A DNA stretch of 64,000 nucleotides from Cordylochernes scorpioides (lineage: Eukaryota; Arthropoda; Arachnida; Pseudoscorpiones; Chernetidae): assembly GCA_030710605.1 (NCBI GenBank), contig CP092868.1:25574115-25638114 (forward strand), given 5' to 3'. The translations under genes were made by a program, and so were the position numbers. This document shows, piece after piece, positions 53,756 through 64,000 of the stretch; the first letter of the stretch is position 1, and each line of letters begins with the position of its first letter. The notes under the pieces are model-generated. The model had not been told where the DNA came from. It searched no databases and was given only the letters and a program-made list of their open reading frames with translations.

Positions 53756-54097
53756 AAAAAATGATCATTGAATCACACACACACACACATTTATTAAGAC
53801 GTTAGTCTTATACAGATTCTCCGTACAAGGTGCAATATCAGGAAAAGAGCAGCACAGGAAACCAGTAGTTCCGCAACTATATAGAATTATTAGTAATAAG
53901 GAAAAGTAAGATTTAATATGAAAGGTTGACGCCATCGCCCCAAGTCTTCAATTCCATAAGCGCGGAGCAGAAATAGGGACTAAGTTATTTAGTTTCATTG
54001 AATCAATGAAGCAATTAATGAAATGTTTTCTGTCAAGAGGATGTGTGATATTAATAGATAGAGTTCAGGTGTCATGGAAGTCTTCCAATTTACTCTT

Positions 54098-54420
54098 ACT
54101 GGGTCGGTGGATAAGCTGTTGGTTTTTGACAGCTACTACCCAGGATTGAATCCCGCATTGGACACTTTCTTCTTTAAAAAAAAAAAAAAAAAATGCTCAA
54201 TGGCCCCCGATTCTTGAAAAAGTCCAACTCCACCAGAGAGTGTAAGTAATCCAACGGGGCTCTGGCACATTTGTAAGTGAAAAAGTCGAACTGCTTTTCA
54301 TATGTGTAGACATGTGGTGCACTTACAGTAAAAGCAGACACTATAACTACCTACCATGATTATCGTGGCCTGTACCAAGTGTACTAGGGATAATAATAAA
54401 AATATATAATAATAATAACT
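54098..54420 (+). repeat. tRNA-derived SINE, variant subfamily
   Basis: The head is altered (GGGTCGGTGGATAAGCTGTT), B box GGATTGAATCCC. The body is standard. It shares its head type with the neighbour at 54625; the preceding 80 bp are also duplicated (AATTAATGAAATGTTTTCTG against AATTAATGAAATAGTTTCCG), so this is a local segmental duplication. Confidence 0.8.
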
Positions 54421-54624
54421 CTAAACTTCAAAATTTTTAAGGATTCTCCCTACAGCTAAGTTTATTATCTTTCAATTGATAATATATTTTATTTTATGGC
54501 ACAAAAAGATGCATTGACCATTTACAAAATACTAATGAAGCAATTAATGAAATAGTTTCCGTCAAGAGAGAGGATGTGTGATATTTATAGAGGGAGTTCA
54601 GGTGTCATGGAAGTCTTCCAATTT

Positions 54625-54930
54625 ACCCTTACTGGGTTGATGGACAAGCTGTTGGTTTTTGACAGCTACGACACGGGATTGAATCCTGAATTGGGGGCAC
54701 TTTTTCCTAATAAAAAATAAAATTGTACCAATGTGGTTCCTGATTCTTGGAAAAGTTCAACCCCACCAGAGAGTGCAAGTAACCAAACCAGTCTCTTTGG
54801 CCCACTTGTAAGTACAAAAGTCAAATTTGCTTTTCACATATGTAGATATGTGGTACACTTGCAGTAAAAGCAGAAGCCAACTACTGACCACCATGATTAT
54901 CATGGTCTCACATGTACTAGGGATAGTAAT
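54625..54930 (+). repeat. tRNA-derived SINE, variant subfamily, duplicate
   Basis: Same variant head and body as 54098-54420, about 530 bp downstream, with matching upstream sequence. It is followed directly by the MITE array. Confidence 0.8.
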
Positions 54931-54937
54931 GATAATA

Positions 54938-55915
54938 CAGTTAAACCTGTCTATAGCACCCCTCTTGGGACTCACCAAAATAGGGTGCTATAGAGAGGGG
55001 GTGCTATAAACAGGTCACTTTTAATGTAAATCACATCGTACTATGTATATAAAATCGGGCACTATACAGAGGAAGGCGCTATTTAGAGGGGGTGCTATAG
55101 ACAGGTCACTTTTAATGTAAATCGCATCATACTACGTATTTAAAATCAGGCGCTATAGAGAGGAAGGCGATATTTAGAGGGGGCGCTATAGACATGTCAC
55201 TTTTAATGTAAATCGCATCATACTACGTATTTAAAATCGGCCGCTATAGAGAGGAAGGCGATATTTAGAGGGGGCGCTATAGACAGGTCACTTTCAATGT
55301 AAATCACATCGTACTACGTATTTAAAATCGGGCGCTATAGAGAGGGAGGTGCTATTTAGAGGGGGCGCTATAGACAGGTCACTTTTAATGTAAATCGCAT
55401 CATACTACGTATTTAAAATCGGGCGCTATAGAGAGGAAGGCGATATTTAGATGGGGCGCTATAGACAGGTCACTTTTAATGTAAATCGCATCCTACTACG
55501 TATTTAAAATCGGGCGCTATAGAGAGGAAGGCGATATTTAGATAAGGCGCTATAGACAGGTCACTTTTAATGTAAATCACATCGTACTATGTATTTAAAA
55601 TCGGGCGCTATAGAGAGGGAGACGCTATTTAGATGGGGCGCTATAGACAGGTCACTTTTAATGTAAATCGCATCATACTACGTATTTAAAATCGGGCGCT
55701 ATAGAGAGGAAGGCGATATTTAGAGGGGGCGCTATAGATAGGTCACTTTTAATGTAAATCGCATCATACTACGTATTTAAAATCGGGCGCTATAGAAAGG
55801 AAGGCGATATTTAGATGGGGCGCTATAGACAGGTCACTTTTAATGTAAATCGCATCATACTACGTATTTAAAATCGGGCGCTATTTAGATGGGGCGCTAT
55901 AGACAGGTTTAACTG
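54938..55915. mobile_element. CAGTTAAACCTGTC MITE expanded to ten internal units
   Basis: TA-flanked, with intact inverted ends (CAGTTAAACCTGTCTATAGC ... GACAGGTTTAACTG). Ten 91-bp units contain TCACTTTTAATGTAAATCGC, TACTACGTATTTAAAATCGG and GCGCTATAGAGAGGAAGGCG. The amplified part differs from the 108-bp unit amplified at 27591-28172. Confidence 0.9.
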
Positions 55916-57300
55916 TAATTAAAAACTGAAAAAGTTGCTGTCAGTAAGTTGATAACACTGTAACAGATTGAACAAGGAGAAGCGTTTTTTATCACTCTTG
56001 TGAAAGATAAAAGATAGCAGGACAAATAGAACAATGGTTTCGTTTTAATGGGTTTAACCACACAATGATATAATACTATAGAAGATATCTACCACGCCTA
56101 CGTAAGTCTTACCTCAGTAGACGAAATAAACTTAGTATCTACCTTATACAATAGAAGGACTTACACCAGATATCAATGGTAAGAAGAGGAAAAAAATCTA
56201 ACAGCGACAATATTCTTCATTAGAAATATGGACAATAATACACACACAAGCCTTTTTATTGGGGCATCCAGCCCTATACATGATTCCCCTCTACAGGATT
56301 TAGCGAGGGAAGATGTTTCAAAAGTAAAAACTAGAATACAAGAGGTAATAAGGAAAAAGAAAAGAGAGAAGAAAGAAAAAAAAAACCAAACAAAAAGAAA
56401 TATAACCATATATACAAAAAATAAGAAATATGGACAATAATGTCCTTCAACAAGCTGTAATACGAATACAAGAAACTAGAGGAAAACGAAACAATATATA
56501 TATATATGTAGTAATTTGGATAAGTGGAAATATAACAACAGGAGGAATCTCCGCATGCCATTGCTAAGAAGAGAAAAAAATCTAACAGCGACGAGGTTCT
56601 TTATTGAAGAGGTATGTGCTTGGCAAATTTTTGGACAATAATGTCCTTCAACAGTCTGTAATATGAATACAAGAAACTAGAGGAAAACGAAGCAATATAT
56701 ATATGTGGCAATATAATAAGGTGGGGAAAGAGAAATAATCACACCACAAGTTGGTAGAGGAACCCAGGCAACCAGAGAGAGTGAGAGAGAGCCGGGCGTC
56801 CGTTCGTGTCGCACACAATCCCCAACTGTCTTCAAAGTCCCGAGGTTCCAAGTAACGGGCCCCAGTAGTCGCCCCTTGGAATATCGCTGAGGTCTAAAAT
56901 GACCGGTCCTTACCCGCCCGTCTCTCTCTGGGTTTACCCTAGGTTGGCTTTATTATTCCTGGAAGAGCATATATTATGACATATATGTAGTAATTTGCAT
57001 AAGTGGAAATATTACAACAGGAGGAATCTCCGGATACCATTGCTAAGAAAAGACAGAAGCTAACGGACGAGATTCTTTATTGAAAAGATATGTTTGGCGA
57101 AGTTTTCAGACAATTATGTCCTTCAACAGTCTGTAATACGTCTGTAATATTTCCACATATGCAAACATATACTCTACACTGTAGAGTAATTCGTTATTAA
57201 GGACACACAAGTAGAAATATAAACACGTGTATTGAACAATGCTCTTCTCTAAATAATTCACAGAAGGCCAGCCAGTTATACATATATTAAACACAAGGCA
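55916..57300. other. Retroelement-derived region with repeated segments
   Basis: A LINE 3' end lies at 56243-56300 (minus; CCAGCCCTATACATGATTCC). A segment starting CAACAGGAGGAATCTCCG with ATGTCCTTCAACAGTCTGTA recurs three times (56430-56560, 56545-56660 and 57015-57135). A distinct block at 56700-56950 is described separately. No coding gene is recognised. Confidence 0.5.
56700..56950. repeat. Dispersed repeat, partner of 60650-60900 (inverted)
   Basis: CCGTTCGTGTCGCACACAAT and CCCCAACTGTCTT are found inverted near 60770-60800. The block is GC-richer than its surroundings and has a (GA)n tract. It may be a solo LTR or similar end. Confidence 0.6.
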
Positions 57301-57429
57301 TTAGCGGCGCCATGTATAGTTGCGAGCAGTCGAAGTGGAAGGTGACAAAGACGTACATAAGGAATCAAGAACTCGTCAAGAGTCAACCAGAGAGAAAAGA
57401 GAAATTCCGAGGTCCACCAAGAGTCCGAC

Positions 57430-59345
57430 TGACGTAGAGATGGCGTCAGAGATCTGTCCCAACATGGAGACGGCGTCAGAGATCTGCCCCAATGTGGATC
57501 TGTCCCAACATGGAGACGGCGTCAGAGATCTGCCCCAATGTGGATCTGTCCCAACGTGGAGACGGCGTCAGAGATCTGTCCCAACGTGGAGATGGCGTCA
57601 GAGATCTGTCCCAACATGGAGACGGCGTCAGAGATCTGTCCCAACGTGGAGTCGGCGTCAGAGATCTGTCCCCGTGGCGGCGGCGTCAAAGATCTGTCCC
57701 AACGTGGAGACGGCGTCAGAGATCTGTCCCAACGTGGAGATGGCGTCAGAGATCTGTCCCAACATGGAGACGGCGTCAGAGATCTGTCCCAACGTGGAGA
57801 CGGCGTCAGAGATCTGTCCCAACGTGGAGACGGCGTCAGAGATCTGTCCCAACGTGGAGACGGCGTCAGAGATCTGTCCCAACGTAGAGACGGCGTCAGA
57901 GATCTGTCCCAACGTGGAGACGGCGTCAGAGATCTGTCCCAACGTGGAGACGGCGTCAGAGATCTGTCCCAACGTAGAGACGGCGTCAGAGATCTGTCCC
58001 AACGTGGAGACGGCGTCAGAGATCTGTCCCAACGTGGAGACGGCGTCAGAGATCTGTCCCAACGTAGAGACGGCGTCAGAGATCTGTCCCAACGTGGAGA
58101 CGGCGTCAGAGATCTGTCCCAACGTGGAGACGGCGTCAGAGATCTGTCCCAACGTGGAGACGGCGTCAGAGATCTGTCCCAACGTAGAGACGGCGTCAGA
58201 GATCTGTCCCAACGTGGAGACGGCGTCAGAGATCTGTCCCAACGTGGAGACGGCGTCAGAGATCTGTCCCAACGTAGAGACGGCGTCAGAGATCTGTCCC
58301 AACGTGGAGACGGCGTCAGAGATCTGTCCCAACGTGGAGACGGCGTCAGAGATCTGTCCCAACGTGGAGACGGCGTCAGAGATCTGTCCCAACGTTGAGA
58401 CGGCGTCAGAGATCTGTCCCAACGTGGAAACGGCGTCAGAGATCTGTCCCAACGTTGAGACGGCGTCAGAGATCTGTCCCAACGTTGAGACGGCGTCAGA
58501 AATCTGTCCCAACGTGGAGACGGCGTCAGAGATCTGTCCCAACGTGGAGACGGCGTCAGAGATCTGTCCCAACGTTGAGACGGCGTCAGAGATCTGTCCC
58601 AACGTGGAGACGGCGTCAGAGATCTGTCCCAACGTGGAGACGGCGTCAGAGATCTGTCCCAACGTTGAGACGGCGTCAGAGATCTGTCCCAACGTGGAGA
58701 CGGCGTCAGAGATCTGTCCCAACGTGGAGACGGCGTCAGAGATCTGTCCCAACGTTGAGACGGCGTCAGAGATCTGTCCCAACGTGGAAACGGCGTCAGA
58801 GATCTGTCCCAACGTGGAGACGGCGTCAGAGATCTGTCCCAACGTGGAGTCGGCGTCAGAGATCTGTCCCAACGTGGAAACGGCGTCAGAGATCTGTCCC
58901 AACGTGGAGTCGGCGTCAGAGATCTGTCCCCGTGGCGGCGGCGTCAAAGATCTGTCCCAACGTGGAGACGGCGTCAGAGATCTGTCCCAACGTGGAGACG
59001 GCGTCAGAGATCTGTCCCAACGTGGAGACGGCGTCAGAGATCTGTCCCAACGTGGAGACGGCGTCAGAGATCTGTCCCCGTGGCGGCGGCGTCAGAGATC
59101 TGTCCCAACGTGGAGATGGCGTCAGAGATCTGTCCCCGTGGCGGCGGCGTCAAAGATCTGTCCCAACGTGGAGACGGCGTCAGAGATCTGTCCCAACGTG
59201 GAGACGGCGTCAGAGATCTGTCCCAACGTGGAGACGGCGTCAGAGATCTGTCCCAACGTAGAGACGGCGTCAGAGATCTGCTCTAACGTGGAGACTGCGT
59301 CAGAGATCTGTCCCAACGTGGAGCTTGCGTCAGAGATCTGCCCCA
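57430..59345. repeat. 30-bp minisatellite, about 64 units, with higher-order structure
   Basis: The unit is GATCTGTCCC AACGTGGAGA CGGCGTCAGA. Variants AACGTAGAGA and then AACGTTGAGA recur mostly every third unit (90 bp). A few units are replaced by CCGTGGCGGCGGCGTC. Since 30 is a multiple of three and the unit lacks stops in several frames, four or more frames on both strands stay open, the longest 691 codons (57320-59395, first ATG at 57440, repeat ETASEICPNV). The lead-in (57320-57440) and the C-terminal tail are short and unremarkable. Treated as a satellite, not a gene. Confidence 0.9.
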
Positions 59346-59395
59346 ATTATAGTCGAATCCAGGGGATGATACTCTTCGTCCCGAGCGGGCAGTGA

Positions 59396-59889
59396 CTCCT
59401 GAATTCCTATAATTTAACAACCATTATGTAAGAAGATAAGACAACGTGGTTGAAAAAGCCTAATCTTACTGACTAACTTTTTTCTCTTTTTACCACCTCA
59501 CAGATTCTTTTTTTATTTAAAATATCTTTTAATAGGATACATTTTTTATATGTGGCTCTTCATTATATGACAATATAGCAAAGGTCGCATCTTAATTTCT
59601 ATCTATATTTTGCCCATAGATTTGGCCTTCCCACTCAACCAGCTAAACACCTCTTTGGTGGATTGTGAAGATGCGATTTAATCTCGTTGTGGATCTCGTG
59701 GAATAAAGCCCACCCTGGACTGATAAGAGCCATAGCCCGAAGCCATGGTCTCTAGGTGGACGCTTCTCAATTTGCCAAAGCTGGTGTTGTGGCTTTGTCA
59801 ATCGACCCGAGGCCGGTAGTTTGTGGCGATGGTCAATAGATGTTGTCTAGTTTTGACGGAAGGGGTGACCTTTATATTTTATAGATCAA
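59396..59889. other. Unique sequence after the 30-bp array
   Basis: At 59715-59760 the order CTGATAAGAGCC, AGCCCGAAGCC and GGTCTC weakly recalls a family A hammerhead, but the boxes are not conserved. Nothing else recognised. Confidence 0.35.
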
Positions 59890-60288
59890 CTAGCTGAATG
59901 ACCCGGGCAACGCCCGTGTTTTACCCGCTTGAATGTTTTGATTCAAATACTATTTGTTACAATTATAAATTGGCGCCTTATATAAATGCATATGTTAGTT
60001 CATAACTATAGCCTATGTGCTTTATCTGTCTATGTACTGTTGGCTTCCGTAGGCGTCTCTTACTGGGAAAAAGAAAGAGAGGATTCCATTTTGTTATTAA
60101 CTAATATATGCATTTATTTAAGGAGCGACCCGCTCCAACACAATGGTTACAAAAACGTAAAAGCGAGTGGGGGGGGGCAAAGGTGGCGTGATCGTAGCCG
60201 ATCAATAGGAGGGCGCCATTCCAAAAAAAAAAAAAAAAAAAGCAAACGGTGACAGAGATGAAGAATGACACTCGTAACTGTATATAGA
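59890..60288 (-). mobile_element. Helitron of the tRNA-Gly family, tRNA segment absent
   Basis: On minus it begins TCTATATACAGTTACGAG and ends with a degraded hairpin (CACGGGCGTTGCCCGGG) and CTAG at 59893-59890. Both termini match the tRNA-carrying copies, but the middle is an A run with unrelated sequence, so the tRNA was lost or never gained. Confidence 0.65.
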
Positions 60289-60529
60289 ATTATCTCCTGC
60301 GCGCCGCGCAGCAAAATTTCCACATATATATTAAAAACAAACTCCAGGAGCCTGGGTTTTACCTTTATGTTACTACTAGTATTAAAAACAAAATAGGCAT
60401 TTCCTGATCTCTCACATGAGCTTTCTAGATGGTAGAGCGCCATCTAGTGAAACAAAAATCAACTCAACGTTGATTTAGCTTGTTCCAAAGATATTTGGCT
60501 AACCCAATTTCTTGACAAATCAAGAAAAT

Positions 60530-60580
60530 CCAACCACATACGCTTTTCGGGCTGTTGACACTCGTCTATATATATACCCT
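60530..60580 (-). repeat. Degraded family A hammerhead
   Basis: Minus strand: CAACAGCCCGAAAAGCGTAT then GTGGTTGGATT. The first box is damaged (GACGAG without CT) and GAAAC has become GAAAA. Confidence 0.6.
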
Positions 60581-60649
60581 GACTTGTGTTTATATTCTAT
60601 TAACAATACTTAATTTGTATAGTTATGTTGAATACTTTGATTTCTTTTT

Positions 60650-60900
60650 CATTTTCCCTTTAGCCAGCCCAGAGAGAGACGGGATGTAAAGTCCGTTCAC
60701 TTGAGACAGCAGTGACATTCCAAGGGGCGGCAAATGGGACCCGTCCGTTAACACCTTGGGACTTTTAAGACAGTTGGGGATTGTGTGCGACACGAACGGG
60801 CGCCCGGCTCTCTCCCTCTCTCTCTCTGGTTGCCTGGATTCCTTCTCCAACTTGTAGTGTCTTTATTTCTCTTCCCACCTTATATTGTCACATGTATATA
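60650..60900. repeat. Dispersed repeat, inverted partner of 56700-56950
   Basis: Carries the inverse blocks GATTGTGTGCGACACGAACG and CTCTCTCTGGTTGCCTGGAT. Followed by TATATATATACCCTGCCTTG, which is also present at 60571, suggesting a local duplication. Confidence 0.6.
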
Positions 60901-61944
60901 TATATACCCTGCCTTGTGTTTATATTCTATTAACAATACCAACAGGAAGAGTAGATAAAATGTTACAGAGAGCTGGGGAATGTCTATTTCCTTTTCATTT
61001 TCCCTTCTCTCCTTTGGTCATGTTTTTTTCCCCTTTTCTCCATGAAAATGATGTATTGCGAGTCCTTACAGGATGGAAATGTCCTAATAAAGCTGTTGTT
61101 GTTGCTATTAACAATACCAACAGAAGGAGTAGATCAAATGTCACAGATAGCCGGGAAATGTCCCCATCGCTATGCCCGACAAGCTGTTGAGTCCACAGCC
61201 CACACGGACGGACTCTGTAGTCCATAATGACTTCCCATAACGACGTTGGTAGAACCGCCAACGGCTTTCCAATTTACCCCCCGCTGGTAGAAAAAAACAA
61301 AGTGTGTAAATTAGCTAAATGACTTTTTGATTGACTTTTTGTTTTCTTGTTGTTGTCGTGTCTCCAATATTGATTGGTTGATGGTGGTACTACATCATCT
61401 TTTTTCTATCCTCTTTCGGATATCTTCAGTTTAGCTCTTTGTTCATATAGATGGTACTCTCCTTAGAGACATCTAGATAACTCAGGTGACACTGGAACGC
61501 CAACTACCCAATGACAGAGACTGTAATGATTTCTTAGTTACATGGTTTAGGAAATATGCTTTTGTCATCGTCATTCATTACTCAGATATTTTTTATATAT
61601 TAGTAAATTAAATTTAATTGCCATCTATCGTTAATAATTTACACATATAAATTTACTGGCAATGCCGAAAAAGAAGCGCATCTTTATGCGCCCTCTCATT
61701 CAATAACTCATATCATTGCAGTAAGGTCTGTAGAGATAATATTTGATCAGATATTTTTACTTTACACTCCTCTCATGGACAAAACTTGAGGAAGTTTCAT
61801 ATTTCGGTGTCGCTTATCCTCCTTTTTTTTTTTGAAGGAGACAGAGGCAATTTTGTTCATACTTGGTTATCTCGTATGTCTTCAATAAAGATCACTGTGT
61901 ATCAAATATCTTTCAGAGTTATTGTTTGAATCCCGATATATATA

Positions 61945-62215
61945 CACCCATACCTCGTTTTGCGTCGGGGTTACGTTCCAAAAAAACACGACGCAAATTG
62001 AAACGATGCAAAGTGAAAATAAAATTTTGATGGCATGGCGCAATCAAAAACAAAGGTGTTGCCATATTTTAGGGAAAAAAAAAATTAAAGACTCGAATCC
62101 AAAACAACGCAACTTTGAAAATCTAACGACGCACAGTGAAAATCAGTAAAAATTAAGTAGCGACGCAACTTCGAAAAAAACGCAAAACGAAACGACGCAA
62201 AGAGAGGTATTGGTG
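61945..62215. mobile_element. MITE with CACCAATACCTCGC ends, nested
   Basis: TA-flanked ends CACCCATACCTCGTTTTGCG and GCAAAGAGAGGTATTGGTG. Inserted in the 111-bp-family MITE, so it is younger than that copy. Confidence 0.8.
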
Positions 62216-62221
62216 TATATT

Positions 62222-62312
62222 TATATTTATTATTATCCCTATTACACGTGGTACAGTCCATGATAATCATGGTGGGTAGAAGTTGGCGATTGCTTTTTAC
62301 TGTAAATGCACC
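62222..62312 (-). repeat. SINE 3' fragment, nested
   Basis: Minus-strand SINE tail (CATGATTATCATGGACTGTA, ACCACGTGTAATAGGGATAA) sits next to the nested MITE. The head and most of the body are missing. Confidence 0.7.
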
Positions 62313-62364
62313 GAATCCCGACATACATTCTAAAAGGTACAACTTCCTTAAGTTTTGTCCACGA

Positions 62365-62504
62365 GTGTGTTAGGATGCCAACTTGGGGAGTCAACGGTTG
62401 TTCTGGTGTATTCTGTTTTGTGCCATTCGCTATTTACAATGTTTCTCTTGCTTGGTTAGATAGAGAGAACTAGAGTTTGTTCACTGTGCTTATATACTTA
62501 TATA
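62365..62504. repeat. Outlying unit of the 186-bp repeat
   Basis: GGAGTCAACGGTTGTTCTGG and GTTTCTCTTGCTTGGTTAGA match the units at 63195-63900. The unit is cut by a MITE at 62505. Confidence 0.65.
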
Positions 62505-62787
62505 CACCTATCCCCCGATTTACACGGTAGATACGTTCCTGAGAAAAACGTGTAAATCGATAAATTAAAAATTTTCGCGAAATTTTTATGCGAAGAAATA
62601 CAGACACAGTGTGCGTGTGCAGCAAGTCAGCACATAAGCTCGGGATTCCTCGTGAGATGTGTACACAGCGCATGTGTTCAATCACAGTAGCATTTAGTAT
62701 AGCGCGATAAAAAAAAAACCTTTTTTAGAAAACAGTGTAAAAGCGAAAACGTGTAAAACAAGTACCGTGTAAATCGGGGGATAGGTG
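62505..62787. mobile_element. MITE with CACCTATCCCCCGATT ends
   Basis: TA-flanked, with inverted ends CACCTATCCCCCGATTTACA and TGTAAATCGGGGGATAGGTG. The interior is not coding. No other copy lies in the window. Confidence 0.85.
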
Positions 62788-63194
62788 TACTATTAAATCT
62801 TCTCCAAGCTTCTTTATTTGCCATATCTATTCATTTGATTCTAAGGAATCTTCTTGCATACCAGAAATCTCGACAGAGTTCATTTATTCTCTCCACTCAT
62901 TTAGTAAATTGGCAATCATAGAAGAATTCATCTTTATAATAAGAAGTATCGACTTTCCTGTCAAAATGGACGTAAAGACGTATGCCAAGTGACGATCGCC
63001 TATCTATCTCTACACTAATTCCAATCGGTGTCAAGTCCACCTCGCAGTTTGACACATTCGTGTGACTCTGGAGTTAATTGGACATCTTCCAGATGTTTGG
63101 AGACGTCGAGGGAGGTGAAACAAGTTGATTTAATTACTTCTTGTCACAGAAGCTACTCCCATCTGACAAACTTCTTCTCTCTCTCTGTGTTGCT

Positions 63195-63900
63195 CTTCCA
63201 TATTATGGATTTCTGTTTTGTGCTGTTCGCTATTTACACAGTTTCTTTTGCTTGGTTATCTAGAGTTTGTGAATAGGTGTGTACTTATATACTTTGAAGT
63301 CATCAACTTGTCGTCACAGATGCATCCATATACTTCCATATAATGGCTTTCTGTGTTAGGATGATAATTCGGGAAGTCAACGGTTGTCCTGGTGCATTCT
63401 GTTTTGTGCTGTTCGCTATTTACACTCTTTCTTTTGCTTGGTTATCTAGAGTTTGTGAATAGGTGTGTACTTATATACTTTGAAGTCATCAACTTGTCGT
63501 CACAGATGCATCCATATACTTCCATATAATGGCTTTCTGTGTTAGGATGATAATTCGGGAAGTCAACGGTTGTCCTGGTGCATTCTGTTTTGTGCTGTTC
63601 GCTATTTACACTCTTTCTTTTGCTTGGTTATCTAGAGTTTGTGAATATGTGTGTACTTATACTTTGAAGTCATCAACTTGTCGTCACAGATGCTTCCATA
63701 TATTCCATATAATGGCTTTCTGTGTTAGGATGATAATTCGGGAAGTCAACGGTTGTTCTGGTGCATTCTGTTTTGTGCCCCGGTGCAATTAACAATGTCT
63801 CTCTTTTTTCGGTTAGCTAGAGTTTGTTACTGTGTGTGCTTATACTTTGAACTCACCACCTTTCTATATACGTATAAATACGTTTTGCTTCTGTACTTTG
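63195..63900. repeat. 186-bp tandem repeat, about four units
   Basis: ATGGCTTTCTGTGTTAGGAT occurs at 63343, 63529 and 63712 (spacing 186 and 183). The unit includes GGGAAGTCAACGGTTGTCCT, TTTTGTGCTGTTCGCTATTT and CATCAACTTGTCGTCACAGA. The open frame repeats (VLFAIYT...AWLSRVCE) are not thought to be genes. Confidence 0.85.
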
Positions 63901-64000
63901 AAAGATGCTAAAGCTCTGTTTAGTTATTTGTGCTCTACTGATGGGTTGAAGTTGTGCAAGATGAAGAAATTTATCGTTGTTTTTTTTTTGCTCTTATGTG

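Larger units (their letters stand above)
61763..62368. mobile_element. MITE of the 111-bp family, split by two later insertions
   Basis: The left part starts CACTCCTCTCATGGACAAAA and stops inside the unit after GAATCCCGATATA (about 61940). The right part resumes GAATCCCGACATACATTCTA (about 62313) and ends AAGTTTTGTCCACGAGTGTG. Between them are a CACCCATACCTCG MITE and a SINE fragment. The interrupted text GAATCCCGA is present on both sides. Confidence 0.8.

Noticed and set aside
57320-59395. 691-residue open frame as a repetitive protein gene
   Set aside because: At least four other long frames, including 429 residues on the opposite strand, are open over the same array; the frame starts without ATG until 57440 and no flanking exon or splice signal is evident.
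59715-59765. Hammerhead ribozyme near CTGATAAGAGCCATAGCCC
   Set aside because: G8 is replaced by A, the GAAAC box reads GAAGCC, and stem II cannot pair well.

Overview
This window is animal nuclear DNA. It is AT-rich and intron-bearing, dominated by transposable elements, and has two assembly gaps of exactly 100 N (22523-22622 and 46495-46594). The host cannot be named from sequence alone. The tRNA-headed SINE, Helitrons, mariners and hammerhead-bearing retroelements together point to an invertebrate.

Only one host gene is convincingly visible: the first two coding exons of PEDS1 (TMEM189/Kua, plasmanylethanolamine desaturase) on the minus strand. Exon 1 is at 38069-37895 and exon 2 at 1532-1327. 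They join in phase 1 across a 36.4-kb intron and give one continuous 127-residue N-terminus that aligns with the vertebrate protein. The catalytic exons lie beyond base 1. So 1533-37894 is intron 1, and 38070-64000 is 5' flank or 5' UTR territory with no second clear gene.

The rest is mobile and satellite DNA. (1) There are two families of elements carrying hammerhead ribozyme cores. Family A has a six-base palindromic stem III (ACGCGT). Family B has ACGT-type stem III and a variable stem II. Both often occur as inverted dimers with outward-facing ribozymes, which resembles the non-autonomous ends of Penelope-like elements or retrozymes; no reverse transcriptase of that class is present. (2) There are non-autonomous Helitrons, including copies carrying a tRNA-Gly(GCC)-like gene and one whose 3' end is tripled, plus a 1.67-kb Helitron/Helentron-type insertion encoding only a DUF6570-like N-terminal protein with one in-frame stop. 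(3) There are two decayed mariner transposases and several TA-flanked MITE families. (4) A tRNA-derived SINE of about 300 bp is present in about a dozen full or partial copies, and several 5'-truncated LINE 3' ends occur. (5) There are many minisatellites with units of 30, 54, 87, 91, 98, 108, 111, 115, 118 and 186 bp.

A recurring theme is that satellites grow inside mobile elements. The same MITE is seen with 1, 2, 5 or 9 internal 111-bp units, another with 1, 5 or 10 units, a fold-back element with and without a 54-bp array, and a Helitron with three tandem 3' ends. Most long open frames in the window are by-products of tandem units whose length is a multiple of three, not genes.
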